A stretch of 32,342 nucleotides of DNA from Sediminibacterium sp. (lineage in GTDB: Bacteria; Bacteroidota; Bacteroidia; Chitinophagales; Chitinophagaceae): contig JAIXYL010000015.1 of NCBI GenBank assembly GCA_027490265.1, positions 1 through 32,342 on the forward strand, read 5' to 3'. Below the pieces are notes generated by a model that saw nothing but the letters and a program-made list of their open reading frames with translations, was not told where the DNA came from and ran no database searches. The first letter of the stretch is position 1. Each line of letters starts with the position of its first letter. A program made the position numbers and the translations under genes. This document shows positions 25,851 through 32,342 of this stretch, in pieces.

Positions 25851-26450
25851 TTAAGGCTGCTTACGCCAAGTAAAACTATTAATTAAGTGTTTAACGTCTT
25901 CAATTAAAAACTGATTGACAATATTCAACGAATCTTCATTAGGCGTAGCATCAAAATACAAAGCGCCTCTTAAAAAATGCCTGGTTGAATCTGTCAGGAA
26001 GAACTGATTAGCGGTGGCTACATTCCCCCCAACTCTAAAAAATACCCCCTCTACTTTATTCGGATTAACCAACAATGAATCATCAATTGAATACGCTTTA
26101 GAAGTGTGTTTACCTGTTAACGTAAACGCATGTCTGATTAAGGTATCAAAATTATTCTTTGCGCCAATCTGTTTATAACTGATATAAATTCTGCCGCTGA
26201 ATTGCGGAAAGTCAATATTGATCCACCAAGGATTTTCAGTGGTCTCCCCAAAAAATGTACTATCCTTTGTAATCCTTGCATAAGAAGGATATTCAAAACT
26301 GTAAGGGTAGCCTGGTTCATTGAAAACCGTGTATTGTTTTTTGGGGAAATCAATTTTAAAATAACCCGTTGGTTTTGGCGTAAACGGACTATTACATGCA
26401 TAAATAAAACCAATCATGGTCAAAAGAATGCCACAGAACCCTCTATTCAT
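25851..26450 (-). CDS. gldD: Gliding motility lipoprotein GldD
   Basis: 199 residues with a lipoprotein signal ending IGFIYAC (Cys19 or nearby), then NSPFTPKPTGYFKIDFPKKQY and EPGYPYSFEYPSYARI, the typical GldD start (P-K-P-x-G-Y-F-R-I). GldD is one of the lipoproteins required for gliding and type IX secretion in Flavobacterium johnsoniae and is found as a partner of gldE, as here, where the genes overlap by 8 bp. Cell location is expected to be the envelope. Presence does not prove the strain glides, as other gld genes lie outside the window. Confidence 0.94.
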   Translation of the reverse strand: MNRGFCGILLTMIGFIYACNSPFTPKPTGYFKIDFPKKQYTVFNEPGYPYSFEYPSYARITKDSTFFGETTENPWWINIDFPQFSGRIYISYKQIGAKNNFDTLIRHAFTLTGKHTSKAYSIDDSLLVNPNKVEGVFFRVGGNVATANQFFLTDSTRHFLRGALYFDATPNEDSLNIVNQFLIEDVKHLINSFTWRKQP

Positions 26451-27792
26451 CGTTTCTTTCTTTTATGGTCAGTTTTACTTTCATGATTCTATTTTTAGCC
26501 ACTTCTAAAACAGTAAAATCAAATTCTTCTGTCGGCACAACTTGATCGACTTCAGGAATTTCTCCTGCAATTTCTAAAACCAATCCAGCTAATGAATCAC
26601 TTTCACCTCTTTGTTCATCAAAGGTATTGGCATCAATATTCATGATCTTACAAACATCATTGATCATGATTTTCCCTTCAAAAATATAATTATGGTCATC
26701 TAATTTTTTATAACTGGTATCTTCTTCATCAAACTCATCTTTGATTTCTCCAATCACTTCCTCTAAAATATCTTCTAAAGTAATGATACCACTGGTGCCC
26801 CCAAATTCATCCACCACAATGGCAAAATGTATTCGTTTGTTTTGAAACTCTTGTAACAAATCTTCAATCATTTTTTGTTCATGCACAAAAAATGGTGGTC
26901 GCATCAATGTTTTCCAATCAAATGTTGCAGGCTGATCTAAATAGGGCAAAAGGTCTTTGGTGTGAATCATACCAGTGATATGATCAAGCCCTTCTTTATA
27001 TACCGGAAGTCTGCTATAGTTCAATTCTGGTACAATTTTGAGCAATGCTTCAAAGGACATTTCCTCGTCAACACCATGCACATCCACCCTGGTTTTCATC
27101 ACCTGTTTCACAGAAATATTACCAAACTTGACAATGCCTTTTAAAATATTTTTTTCGTTTTCTGAAGCGGTATTATCCGTTGTAATATCAATGGCATGAT
27201 CTAATTCTTCTAAACTGTATGCATTGCCATTTTTATTATTTAATACGCGTTCAAGTTTATCTGAGTAGCTCACTAAATATTTGCCCAAACCATTACACAA
27301 ATAAGTGAGCGCCTGAACAATGCCGCCAAAATCTTTGGCAAATCGGATATTGTTTTGTGTTGCCAAAACCTTGGGCATGACTTCCCCAAACAACACCAAC
27401 ATGAATGACACTGCTATCACTTTAATGATAAACTCAATCCAAGCTGCGCCATATTGTTCAAAATCAAACAGATCATCAATCAATAAATTGGAGAGAATAA
27501 TGATGGTGATATTTACAAAACTGTTGGCAATCAACAGTGAAGCCAAAAAAGTTTTGGGCTCTTCTAAAAGGTCTACTACGCGTTGATATTGGGGCAATTG
27601 TTTAGACCGCAATAAATTAATGTCTTTATGGGTCAACGAAAAGAAAGCCACTTCTGCGCCTGATAATACAAAGGAGAGAAAAAATAAAAAAGCCAACACC
27701 ATTATTAAAATAGTAGTGCCCTGTGCCTGCAATGCTGCCAATAAGTGTTGTGAATATAGCAACTGGGTTATAGGATAATCATCCAAAGCCAA
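26443..27792 (-). CDS. gldE: Gliding motility-associated protein GldE (CNNM/CorC type)
   Basis: 449 residues, 450 codons with stop. The N-terminal DUF21 membrane domain has about four helices (IMVLAFLFFLSFVLSGAEVAFFSL, TFLASLLIANSFVNITIIILSNLL). Two CBS domains (MKTRVDVHGVDEEMS; RPPFFVHEQKMIEDLLQEF) and a CorC_HlyC transporter-associated domain (FEGKIMINDVCKIM) follow. GldE assists GldD in gliding/type IX secretion; its relatives handle Mg2+. No in-frame ATG is available before residue 32, and a TAA lies four codons upstream of the first TTG. The start must be TTG at 27792 or 27786 (giving MDDYPITQLL, closer to relatives). Confidence 0.93.
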   Translation of the reverse strand: MALDDYPITQLLYSQHLLAALQAQGTTILIMVLAFLFFLSFVLSGAEVAFFSLTHKDINLLRSKQLPQYQRVVDLLEEPKTFLASLLIANSFVNITIIILSNLLIDDLFDFEQYGAAWIEFIIKVIAVSFMLVLFGEVMPKVLATQNNIRFAKDFGGIVQALTYLCNGLGKYLVSYSDKLERVLNNKNGNAYSLEELDHAIDITTDNTASENEKNILKGIVKFGNISVKQVMKTRVDVHGVDEEMSFEALLKIVPELNYSRLPVYKEGLDHITGMIHTKDLLPYLDQPATFDWKTLMRPPFFVHEQKMIEDLLQEFQNKRIHFAIVVDEFGGTSGIITLEDILEEVIGEIKDEFDEEDTSYKKLDDHNYIFEGKIMINDVCKIMNIDANTFDEQRGESDSLAGLVLEIAGEIPEVDQVVPTEEFDFTVLEVAKNRIMKVKLTIKERNDE

Positions 27793-27832
27793 GAAATTTG
27801 TTTAGACAACAAAAATATCGTTTCTATTACAA

Positions 27833-28222
27833 TTAAAATGGAAGAGATTCATAATCTGGTTCACCTGAGCCAGGACCAGCGGTTCCATCGGCACGCTTAT
27901 CAAGCATGATGAGATTATCTGCAACCACTTCGGTGGCAAACTTCTTATGGCCCTCTTTGTCTTCCCAACTTCTCGTGCGCAGTCTTCCTTCTATATAAAT
28001 CAAGCTGCCTTTGTGCAAATATTTTTCGGCTAAATCAGCCAATCCACGCCATAGTACCACTGTATGCCATTCCGTTTGAGAAACCAGTTTGCCCGTTTTG
28101 TCTTTGTAGGTTTCTGTGGTAGCCAATGGAAATTTGGCAACGCCAATATTGCCTTCAAGTTGTTGAATATCAGGGTCTTTCCCCAAATTGCCGATTAGCA
28201 TCACTTTATTTACGCCGCGCAT
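27833..28222 (-). CDS. ssb: Single-stranded DNA-binding protein
   Basis: 129 residues from ATG 28222 (MRGVNKVMLIGNLGKDPDI is the standard SSB start; the track ORF adds 19 codons without homology). The OB fold shows FPLATTETYKDKTGKLVSQTEWHTVVLWRGLADLAEKYLHKG and YIEGRLRTRSWED. The short tail ends ESLPF, the acidic-hydrophobic tip that recruits repair and replication proteins. It sits between mutY and gldE, a gene order common in Bacteroidota. Confidence 0.97.
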   Translation of the reverse strand: MRGVNKVMLIGNLGKDPDIQQLEGNIGVAKFPLATTETYKDKTGKLVSQTEWHTVVLWRGLADLAEKYLHKGSLIYIEGRLRTRSWEDKEGHKKFATEVVADNLIMLDKRADGTAGPGSGEPDYESLPF

Positions 28223-28289
28223 ATACTTTAGATTTGGTAAAGTGCTTCTTAAAATTACCCTTTTTTTATTTACGGACAATCATCCACCT

Positions 28290-29381
28290 TTATTTACTAT
28301 TGAATGTATCCATATAGGCAGTAATCATTCTTGGGAAGGCCAATGTGTTCATTTGAGCAGCGGTTACCCAGGATAAGCCTTTTAATTGGGCAGGTATTTG
28401 GTTTAATTGAATATGTATGAATTGCCCGCTTAGTTGTTGATGGGTTAAATTTTGGGTTTGAATTGAAGAGCAATATGATACTTGGGCATTATTGATGCCC
28501 ATTTGATTGGTCAGCCAAGATTGGATAGCAGGTTCATCCCATTGTTTTGCCGCTGTTGATTCAATCAAATAGAATTCATGCAAGCCATGCCAAATATCTT
28601 TTTGTTGGCGTTGCTGAATACCAATTGTTCCTTTATGCTGAAAAATAAAATAATAGAACCATCTTTTCTTACGCAAAATGGTTTTGGTTTTTATAGGCAA
28701 TACATTCACCTGACTATTCTGAAAAGCAACACATTGATTAGACAATACACAATGATTACAATTGGGTAATGCCGGTTTACAAACAGTGGCGCCAAAATCC
28801 ATTATGGCTTGATTGTACTTTGCTGGATCTTGTTGATACAATAATTCTTGAGCCAAAGCTGCAAATAATTTTTTACCGGCTGTTGAATCAGTAGGTATAT
28901 CAATTCCAAAAAAACGAGCCAATACTCTAAATACATTGCCATCCACCACTGCATATGGTAAATTAAATGCAAATGAAGCAATTGCGGCGGCTGTATAGGG
29001 TCCAACACCTTTTAAGCCAAGAATATCATCATAATTTGTTGGAAAATGCCCTCCTAATTCAAAAGCAATGTATCGAGCAGTATATATTAAATTTCTACAT
29101 CTACTATAATAACCCAATCCTTCCCATAATTTAAATACTGCTTCATCTTTGGCATTGGCCAATGCTACAATGGTAGGAAAAGCTTGAATAAATCGATTGT
29201 AGTAGTCTAGTCCTTGCGCAACCTGTGTTTGTTGCAGCATCACTTCGCTCAACCATATTTTATATGGATCTTTCTCTCCTTTCCATGGCATTTGTCGTTG
29301 ATTGATCGTTCCATTCCAATCCATTAATGCCTGTGTAAAAAATGATTCTTTTGTGTGCTTTAGATTTTTTTTTGAGGCCAT
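28290..29381 (-). CDS. mutY: Adenine DNA glycosylase MutY
   Basis: 363 residues. Removes adenine mispaired with 8-oxoguanine. Catalytic Glu lies in LSEVMLQQTQV, the helix-hairpin-helix is GLKGVGPYTAAAIASFAF, catalytic Asp is in AVVDGNVFRVLARFFG, and the [4Fe-4S] loop is C-x6-C-x2-C-x5-C (CKPALPNCNHCVLSNQC). A C-terminal NUDIX-like domain for 8-oxoG recognition follows (KRWFYYFIFQHKGTIGIQQR). It heads the run mutY-ssb-gldE-gldD-DUF3109-lutB-deacetylase and is divergent from HU, separated by 162 bp. Confidence 0.97.
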   Translation of the reverse strand: MASKKNLKHTKESFFTQALMDWNGTINQRQMPWKGEKDPYKIWLSEVMLQQTQVAQGLDYYNRFIQAFPTIVALANAKDEAVFKLWEGLGYYSRCRNLIYTARYIAFELGGHFPTNYDDILGLKGVGPYTAAAIASFAFNLPYAVVDGNVFRVLARFFGIDIPTDSTAGKKLFAALAQELLYQQDPAKYNQAIMDFGATVCKPALPNCNHCVLSNQCVAFQNSQVNVLPIKTKTILRKKRWFYYFIFQHKGTIGIQQRQQKDIWHGLHEFYLIESTAAKQWDEPAIQSWLTNQMGINNAQVSYCSSIQTQNLTHQQLSGQFIHIQLNQIPAQLKGLSWVTAAQMNTLAFPRMITAYMDTFNSK

Positions 29382-29480
29382 TTTGATGGTTTAAAACACC
29401 TACAATGTTAATATATAATCAAATTTATAATCGTAAGTAATTGAATTATTTGATAATGCCTTAAGAAATCCCCTGTTTTT

Positions 29481-29512
29481 TTTGGGAAATTCACCTTTTT
29501 TTAGTTACTTTA
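29481..29512 (+). promoter_or_regulatory. Candidate Bacteroidota promoter for HU
   Basis: TTTG at 29481-29484 and TACTTTA at 29506-29512 are spaced 21 bp, matching the -33 TTTG / -7 TAnnTTTG layout of Bacteroidota sigma-A promoters except the last base of the -7 box. It is 31 bp before the HU ATG at 29544 and lies in the 162-bp gap with mutY. Confidence 0.45.
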
Positions 29513-29543
29513 ATCTAATAACTTATTACAAAAACAATTAATA

Positions 29544-29828
29544 ATGAGAAAATCAGATCTCATCAATAACATTTCGGAAAAAACAGGCATTCCAAAAGTA
29601 GATGTTTTGGTGACGCTTGAGACGATGTTTAAAGAAGTGAAAGAAAATTTGTCGCAGGGCCAAAACATTTATATACGCGGGTTTGGGAGCTTTATCACCA
29701 AGAAGAGAGCTGCCAAAATTGGCCGAAATATTAAAAAAAATGTAGCTGTTGAAATTCCCGAACATTTTATTCCTGCATTTAAACCTGCTAAAGAATTTGT
29801 AAGTGAAGTGAAAAGCAAGCGTAAGTAG
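29544..29828 (+). CDS. HU/IHF-family DNA-binding protein
   Basis: 94 residues, typical length. MRKSDLINNISEKTGIPKVDVLVTLETMF forms the dimerising helices, and IYIRGFGSFITKKRAAKIGRNIKKN is the diagnostic HU/IHF arm (GFGxF...RxGRN). The Pro-containing arm tip is IPEHFIPAFKPAKEF. It bends DNA as a nucleoid protein and is probably highly expressed. HU upstream of a TPR gene and rng is a familiar Bacteroidota arrangement. Confidence 0.95.
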   Translation: MRKSDLINNISEKTGIPKVDVLVTLETMFKEVKENLSQGQNIYIRGFGSFITKKRAAKIGRNIKKNVAVEIPEHFIPAFKPAKEFVSEVKSKRK

Positions 29829-29854
29829 TTACCTTTGCCGAAACTGATCTTGAC

Positions 29855-30715
29855 GTGAAAAAGCAACAATACCTTCTCTCAGCCATTGCCCTCCTATTAT
29901 GTTTTGCGCTTTATTTTGGCGGTAAAACAGTTCCAGATAAAACTGCAACCACTCATTCTGAAGGAGACGGACACGACCATTCTGCGGAAGCACCCCAAAA
30001 AATAGAGTTTAAAGCCCTTTTAACGGCTGCTAAAGCCAGTATTACACCCAATCAAGCCCAAAGGCTTACTGCATTGGAAAATTCGGTTACCCGAGGTGAT
30101 GTAAAAGACCAGCAAATTCATGCTTACCATGAAATGGCAAGGTTCTGGTTAGACTCTGCCAGAAAGTTTGAATTATACGCATATTATACTTCTGAAGCTG
30201 CGAAGTTGGAAAATTCTGAAAAAAGCCTCACCTTTGCCGCCCGCTTGTTTTTAGACCGCCTGATGATGTCGGGTGATCCAGCCATGCAAACATGGTTAGC
30301 AAGCAACGCGAAAGTTCTTTTAGAAAATGCTCTGAAACTCAATCCTGCAAATGATTCAAGCAGAATTGGACTAGGTTCTTGTTACCTATTTGGCAACATC
30401 AGTTCTAACCCTATGGAGGGTATAACTATGATTCGTCAGGTGGTTGAAAAGAACCCTGGAAATATATATGGGCAAATGATCCTGGCACTTGGCGGTAAAA
30501 AAAGTGGTCAATACGATAAAGCCATTGAACGCTTTTTACTAATTGTGCAAAAGGAACCGAATAATATTGAAGCTGTATTTCATATAGCAGAATGTTACGA
30601 CCTCAAAGGAGATAAAACCAATGCCATTGTTTATTACGAAAAAGCAAAGCAGTTGGTACAAATTCCACAGGCTAAAGAAGAACTGAACAAACGAATCATG
30701 GAATTGAAAAAATAA
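29855..30715 (+). CDS. Tetratricopeptide repeat protein with N-terminal membrane anchor
   Basis: 286 residues starting at GTG (29855). A hydrophobic segment YLLSAIALLLCFALYFGGKT is a signal anchor. The following HSEGDGHDHSAEAP is His/Asp-rich and could bind metal. The rest, with repeats like LENALKLNPANDSSRIGLGSCYLFG, IRQVVEKNPGNIYGQMILALGGKKSGQYDKAIERFLLIVQKEPNN and AVFHIAECYDLKGDKTNAIVYYEKA, is TPR and offers a protein-binding surface in the periplasm. It starts 26 bp after HU. Its specific function is unknown. Confidence 0.9.
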   Translation: MKKQQYLLSAIALLLCFALYFGGKTVPDKTATTHSEGDGHDHSAEAPQKIEFKALLTAAKASITPNQAQRLTALENSVTRGDVKDQQIHAYHEMARFWLDSARKFELYAYYTSEAAKLENSEKSLTFAARLFLDRLMMSGDPAMQTWLASNAKVLLENALKLNPANDSSRIGLGSCYLFGNISSNPMEGITMIRQVVEKNPGNIYGQMILALGGKKSGQYDKAIERFLLIVQKEPNNIEAVFHIAECYDLKGDKTNAIVYYEKAKQLVQIPQAKEELNKRIMELKK

Positions 30716-30745
30716 ATTATTGTTTAACTATTTAAATCTCTTTGT

Positions 30746-30841
30746 ATGCCTTGTGGTAAGAAAAGAAAGCGTCATAAAATTGCGACGCACAAAAGAAAAA
30801 AACGTCTAAGAAAGAACCGTCATAAGAAGAAGAATAAATAA
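30746..30841 (+). CDS. 31-residue Lys/Arg-rich ribosomal-type small protein
   Basis: An ATG-to-TAA ORF (31 codons plus stop) absent from the ORF track. It encodes MPCGKKRKRHKIATHKRKK followed by RLRKNRHKKKNK: 20 of 31 residues are Lys, Arg or His, and only one is acidic-free (no Asp/Glu at all). The pattern resembles the AURKAIP1/COX24-type mini-proteins (mitochondrial mS38, actinobacterial bS22), which sit in the small ribosomal subunit. I recall near-identical peptides upstream of rng in many Bacteroidota, which supports it being a real, conserved gene. A hairpin terminator follows 20 bp later. Exact position in the ribosome is inference. Confidence 0.82.
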   Translation: MPCGKKRKRHKIATHKRKKRLRKNRHKKKNK

Positions 30842-30861
30842 TTCTCCTTTTGCACATATTT

Positions 30862-30893
30862 AAAAGCATTGTATCGGAAGGTACAATGCTTTT
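30862..30893 (+). terminator. Hairpin terminator after the small basic protein gene
   Basis: AAAAGCATTGTA (30862-30873) pairs perfectly with TACAATGCTTTT (30882-30893) around TCGGAAGG, giving a 12-bp stem ending in a U-tract. It lies 20 bp after the stop codon and would end the HU-TPR-mini-protein transcript before rng. Confidence 0.85.
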
Positions 30894-30989
30894 AGTACTT
30901 ATCTAATTATTGCTGTTGCTTTCAAAATCTCTGCAACTTTACTCCTCCTCTTCCTTTTACAGCAGCAATGTATATAGTGTAAGTAAATG

Positions 30990-31020
30990 ATAGGACCTGC
31001 AATTAGGTGCCTATTCTTTT
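30990..31020 (+). promoter_or_regulatory. Imperfect hairpin with T-rich tail in the rng leader
   Basis: ATAGGACCT (30990-30998) pairs with AGGTGCCTAT (31005-31014) apart from one bulged G, with loop GCAATT. It is followed by TCTTTTATTTT. It sits 20-50 bp upstream of the rng GTG. It could be an attenuator or a self-cleavage element for RNase G/E autoregulation (as known for rne leaders), or a second terminator. The remaining leader (30894-30989) shows no other recognisable element. Confidence 0.35.
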
Positions 31021-31039
31021 ATTTTAAAGTTGCAAGCCC

Positions 31040-32342
31040 GTGAACAAAGAATTAATCATCAATGCCGGTGCCACCGGTGTAGAAATAGCCTTATTAGAAG
31101 ATAAGAAACTGGTAGAGTTGCATAGCGAAAGCACCGATATGAACTTTGCAGTTGGCGATCTTTATTTGGGCAAAGTAAAAAAACTCATACCTGGTCTAAA
31201 TGCTGCATTCGTAGATGTTGGATTTGAAAAAGATGCTTTTTTACATTATACCGATTTAAGTCCATACGCTCGGTCTATTATTAAGTATACCCAATTGGCG
31301 ATGCATGATAAAGACCCCAATGGATTTGATTTTTCTAAATTTCAAACAGAACCAGAAATTTTAAAAACAGGTAAAATCAATGAAGTCTTAAACGGCAAGC
31401 CTAATGTATTGGTTCAAATTTTAAAAGAACCTATTGCTGCAAAAGGTCCCAGATTAAGTTGTGAAATTTCATTACCTGGTCGTTTTGTAGTGGTAACGCC
31501 ATTCAATGAAATCGTAGCTGTTTCAAAAAAGATTCATTCAGGGGATGAAAGAAAAAGATTGCACAAGATTGTTGAAGCCATTCGCCCTAAAAATTTTGGC
31601 ATCATTGTAAGAACTGCTGCTGAAGGAAAAAGTACTGCTGAATTGCATCAAGATTTACTGAGTATAATAGAGAACTGGAACAGCATTCAAAAAAAGTTGA
31701 AAGGTGCAGTAGCCCCAGTTAGAATTTTGAGTGAAGAAACAAAAACCACCAGCATTCTAAGAGACTTACTCAGTGCTGATTTCAATAAAGTGGTGGTGAA
31801 TGATCAAACCATTTTTAACGATACACAGGCTTATATTCAACGCATTGCGCCAGATAAAAAAGATATTGTCAGTCTTTTCCAAGGTAATGGCTTGCCCATA
31901 TTTGACCATTATGGTATCACCAAACAGGTTAAAAGTTCATTTGGCAAAACCGTGAATTTACCAAGTGGTGCCTATCTAATTATTGAGCATACCGAAGCAC
32001 TACATGTAGTTGACGTTAACAGTGGCTATAAAAGTGTTAGCAATAATCAAGAGGAAAATGCCTTACAGACCAATCTGGAAGCGGCAGAAGAAATGGCCAG
32101 ACAATTAAGGCTAAGAGATATTGGTGGCATTATTGTGGTTGACTTTATTGATATGAAGCTGCCTGATAATAAGCGAAAGCTGCAGGAAGCCATGGAAGGA
32201 TTTATGAAATCTGATAGAGCCAAGCACTCTGTATTACCGATTTCAAAGTTTGGATTAATGCAAATTACCCGTCAGCGGATGCGACCTGAGGTCAATATAA
32301 ATACCGCTGAGGTTTGCCCTGTTTGTAAAGGATCTGGAAAAA
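31040..32342 (+). CDS. rng: Ribonuclease G/E family endoribonuclease (3' end cut by window)
   Basis: Reading from GTG 31040 gives 434 residues with no stop before the window edge. An S1 RNA-binding domain (VGDLYLGKVKKLIPGLNAAFVDVGFEKDAFLH) with the longer insert common in Bacteroidota leads into RNase E/G core motifs. The two metal-binding Asp are in VVDVNSG and IVVDFIDM, and the Zn-link CPVCKGSG sits at the edge. It matures 16S rRNA and degrades mRNA. The usual Bacteroidota length is about 510-520, so roughly 80 residues are missing. GTG start and the small ribosomal-type gene upstream fit a translation/RNA-metabolism cluster. Omitted from the track because it is open-ended. Confidence 0.94.
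   Translation, partial: MNKELIINAGATGVEIALLEDKKLVELHSESTDMNFAVGDLYLGKVKKLIPGLNAAFVDVGFEKDAFLHYTDLSPYARSIIKYTQLAMHDKDPNGFDFSKFQTEPEILKTGKINEVLNGKPNVLVQILKEPIAAKGPRLSCEISLPGRFVVVTPFNEIVAVSKKIHSGDERKRLHKIVEAIRPKNFGIIVRTAAEGKSTAELHQDLLSIIENWNSIQKKLKGAVAPVRILSEETKTTSILRDLLSADFNKVVVNDQTIFNDTQAYIQRIAPDKKDIVSLFQGNGLPIFDHYGITKQVKSSFGKTVNLPSGAYLIIEHTEALHVVDVNSGYKSVSNNQEENALQTNLEAAEEMARQLRLRDIGGIIVVDFIDMKLPDNKRKLQEAMEGFMKSDRAKHSVLPISKFGLMQITRQRMRPEVNINTAEVCPVCKGSGK

Noticed and set aside
29669-29869. 66-aa minus-strand ORF across the HU end
   Set aside because: Antisense shadow of the HU and TPR gene boundary with no homology or start context.
1-32342. tRNA genes, CRISPR arrays, insertion sequences, prophage or toxin-antitoxin loci
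   Set aside because: No cloverleaf, regularly spaced repeats, transposase/integrase ORF or terminal inverted repeats were seen; all longer ORFs are accounted for by housekeeping or envelope genes.

Overview
The window reads as chromosomal DNA from a member of the Bacteroidota, most likely a Chitinophagaceae-type bacterium. The base composition is AT-rich (about 40% GC by eye). The strongest taxonomic markers are the gliding-motility pair gldE/gldD behind mutY and ssb, a Bacteroidota-style HU, a reg_prop/Y_Y_Y one-piece sensor kinase, DUF4397 and DUF3109 proteins, and near absence of Shine-Dalgarno sequences. Genes are tightly packed. No tRNA, rRNA, CRISPR array, insertion sequence or prophage was seen, and no gene-free stretch exceeds about 200 bp. 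Two genes run off the ends and are missing from the ORF track: gmd at the left edge and rng at the right edge. A 31-codon gene was also too short for the track.

Left part (1-6027) is nucleotide-sugar and cell-wall metabolism. It holds gmd (GDP-mannose dehydratase), a membrane glucosamine N-acetyltransferase-like protein, and a compact minus-strand operon. The operon encodes an AmgK-like sugar kinase fused to a RapZ C-terminal domain, a MurU-like nucleotidyltransferase, a WlbA/WbpB-like sugar dehydrogenase and a WbpD-like hexapeptide acetyltransferase. It would phosphorylate a sugar at C1, activate it to an NDP-sugar, and perhaps modify it.

The most unusual stretch is 6084-8435. An intact UmuC-type Y-family polymerase follows a UmuD homologue whose self-cleavage dyad is gone (Ser to Ala, Lys to Arg). 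Divergent from it is a small protein that looks like a 2H-phosphoesterase (LigT-like) fold without either catalytic His motif. A perfect 19-bp palindrome lies between the two transcription units. This could be a translesion-synthesis module that does not use UmuD autoproteolysis.

Middle part (8454-18010): two envelope proteins (DUF4136 lipoprotein and a secreted protein with a possible LpoB/CsgG-like part), the latter probably co-transcribed with a large sensor kinase and a NarL-type response regulator. A DUF4397 lipoprotein, a DUF748/AsmA-like membrane protein, and a free-standing C-terminal half of carbamoyl-phosphate synthase (split CarB) ending in a strong terminator follow. Then come comEC, purH and an EamA transporter on the plus strand (18024-22507).

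Right part: a seven-gene minus-strand run mutY-ssb-gldE-gldD-DUF3109-lutB-deacetylase (29381 down to 22534) combines DNA repair, gliding/type IX secretion and iron-sulfur redox functions. Divergent from mutY is HU, followed by a TPR protein, a tiny Lys/Arg-rich ribosomal-type protein with its own hairpin, and RNase G/E (rng), which is cut by the window end.
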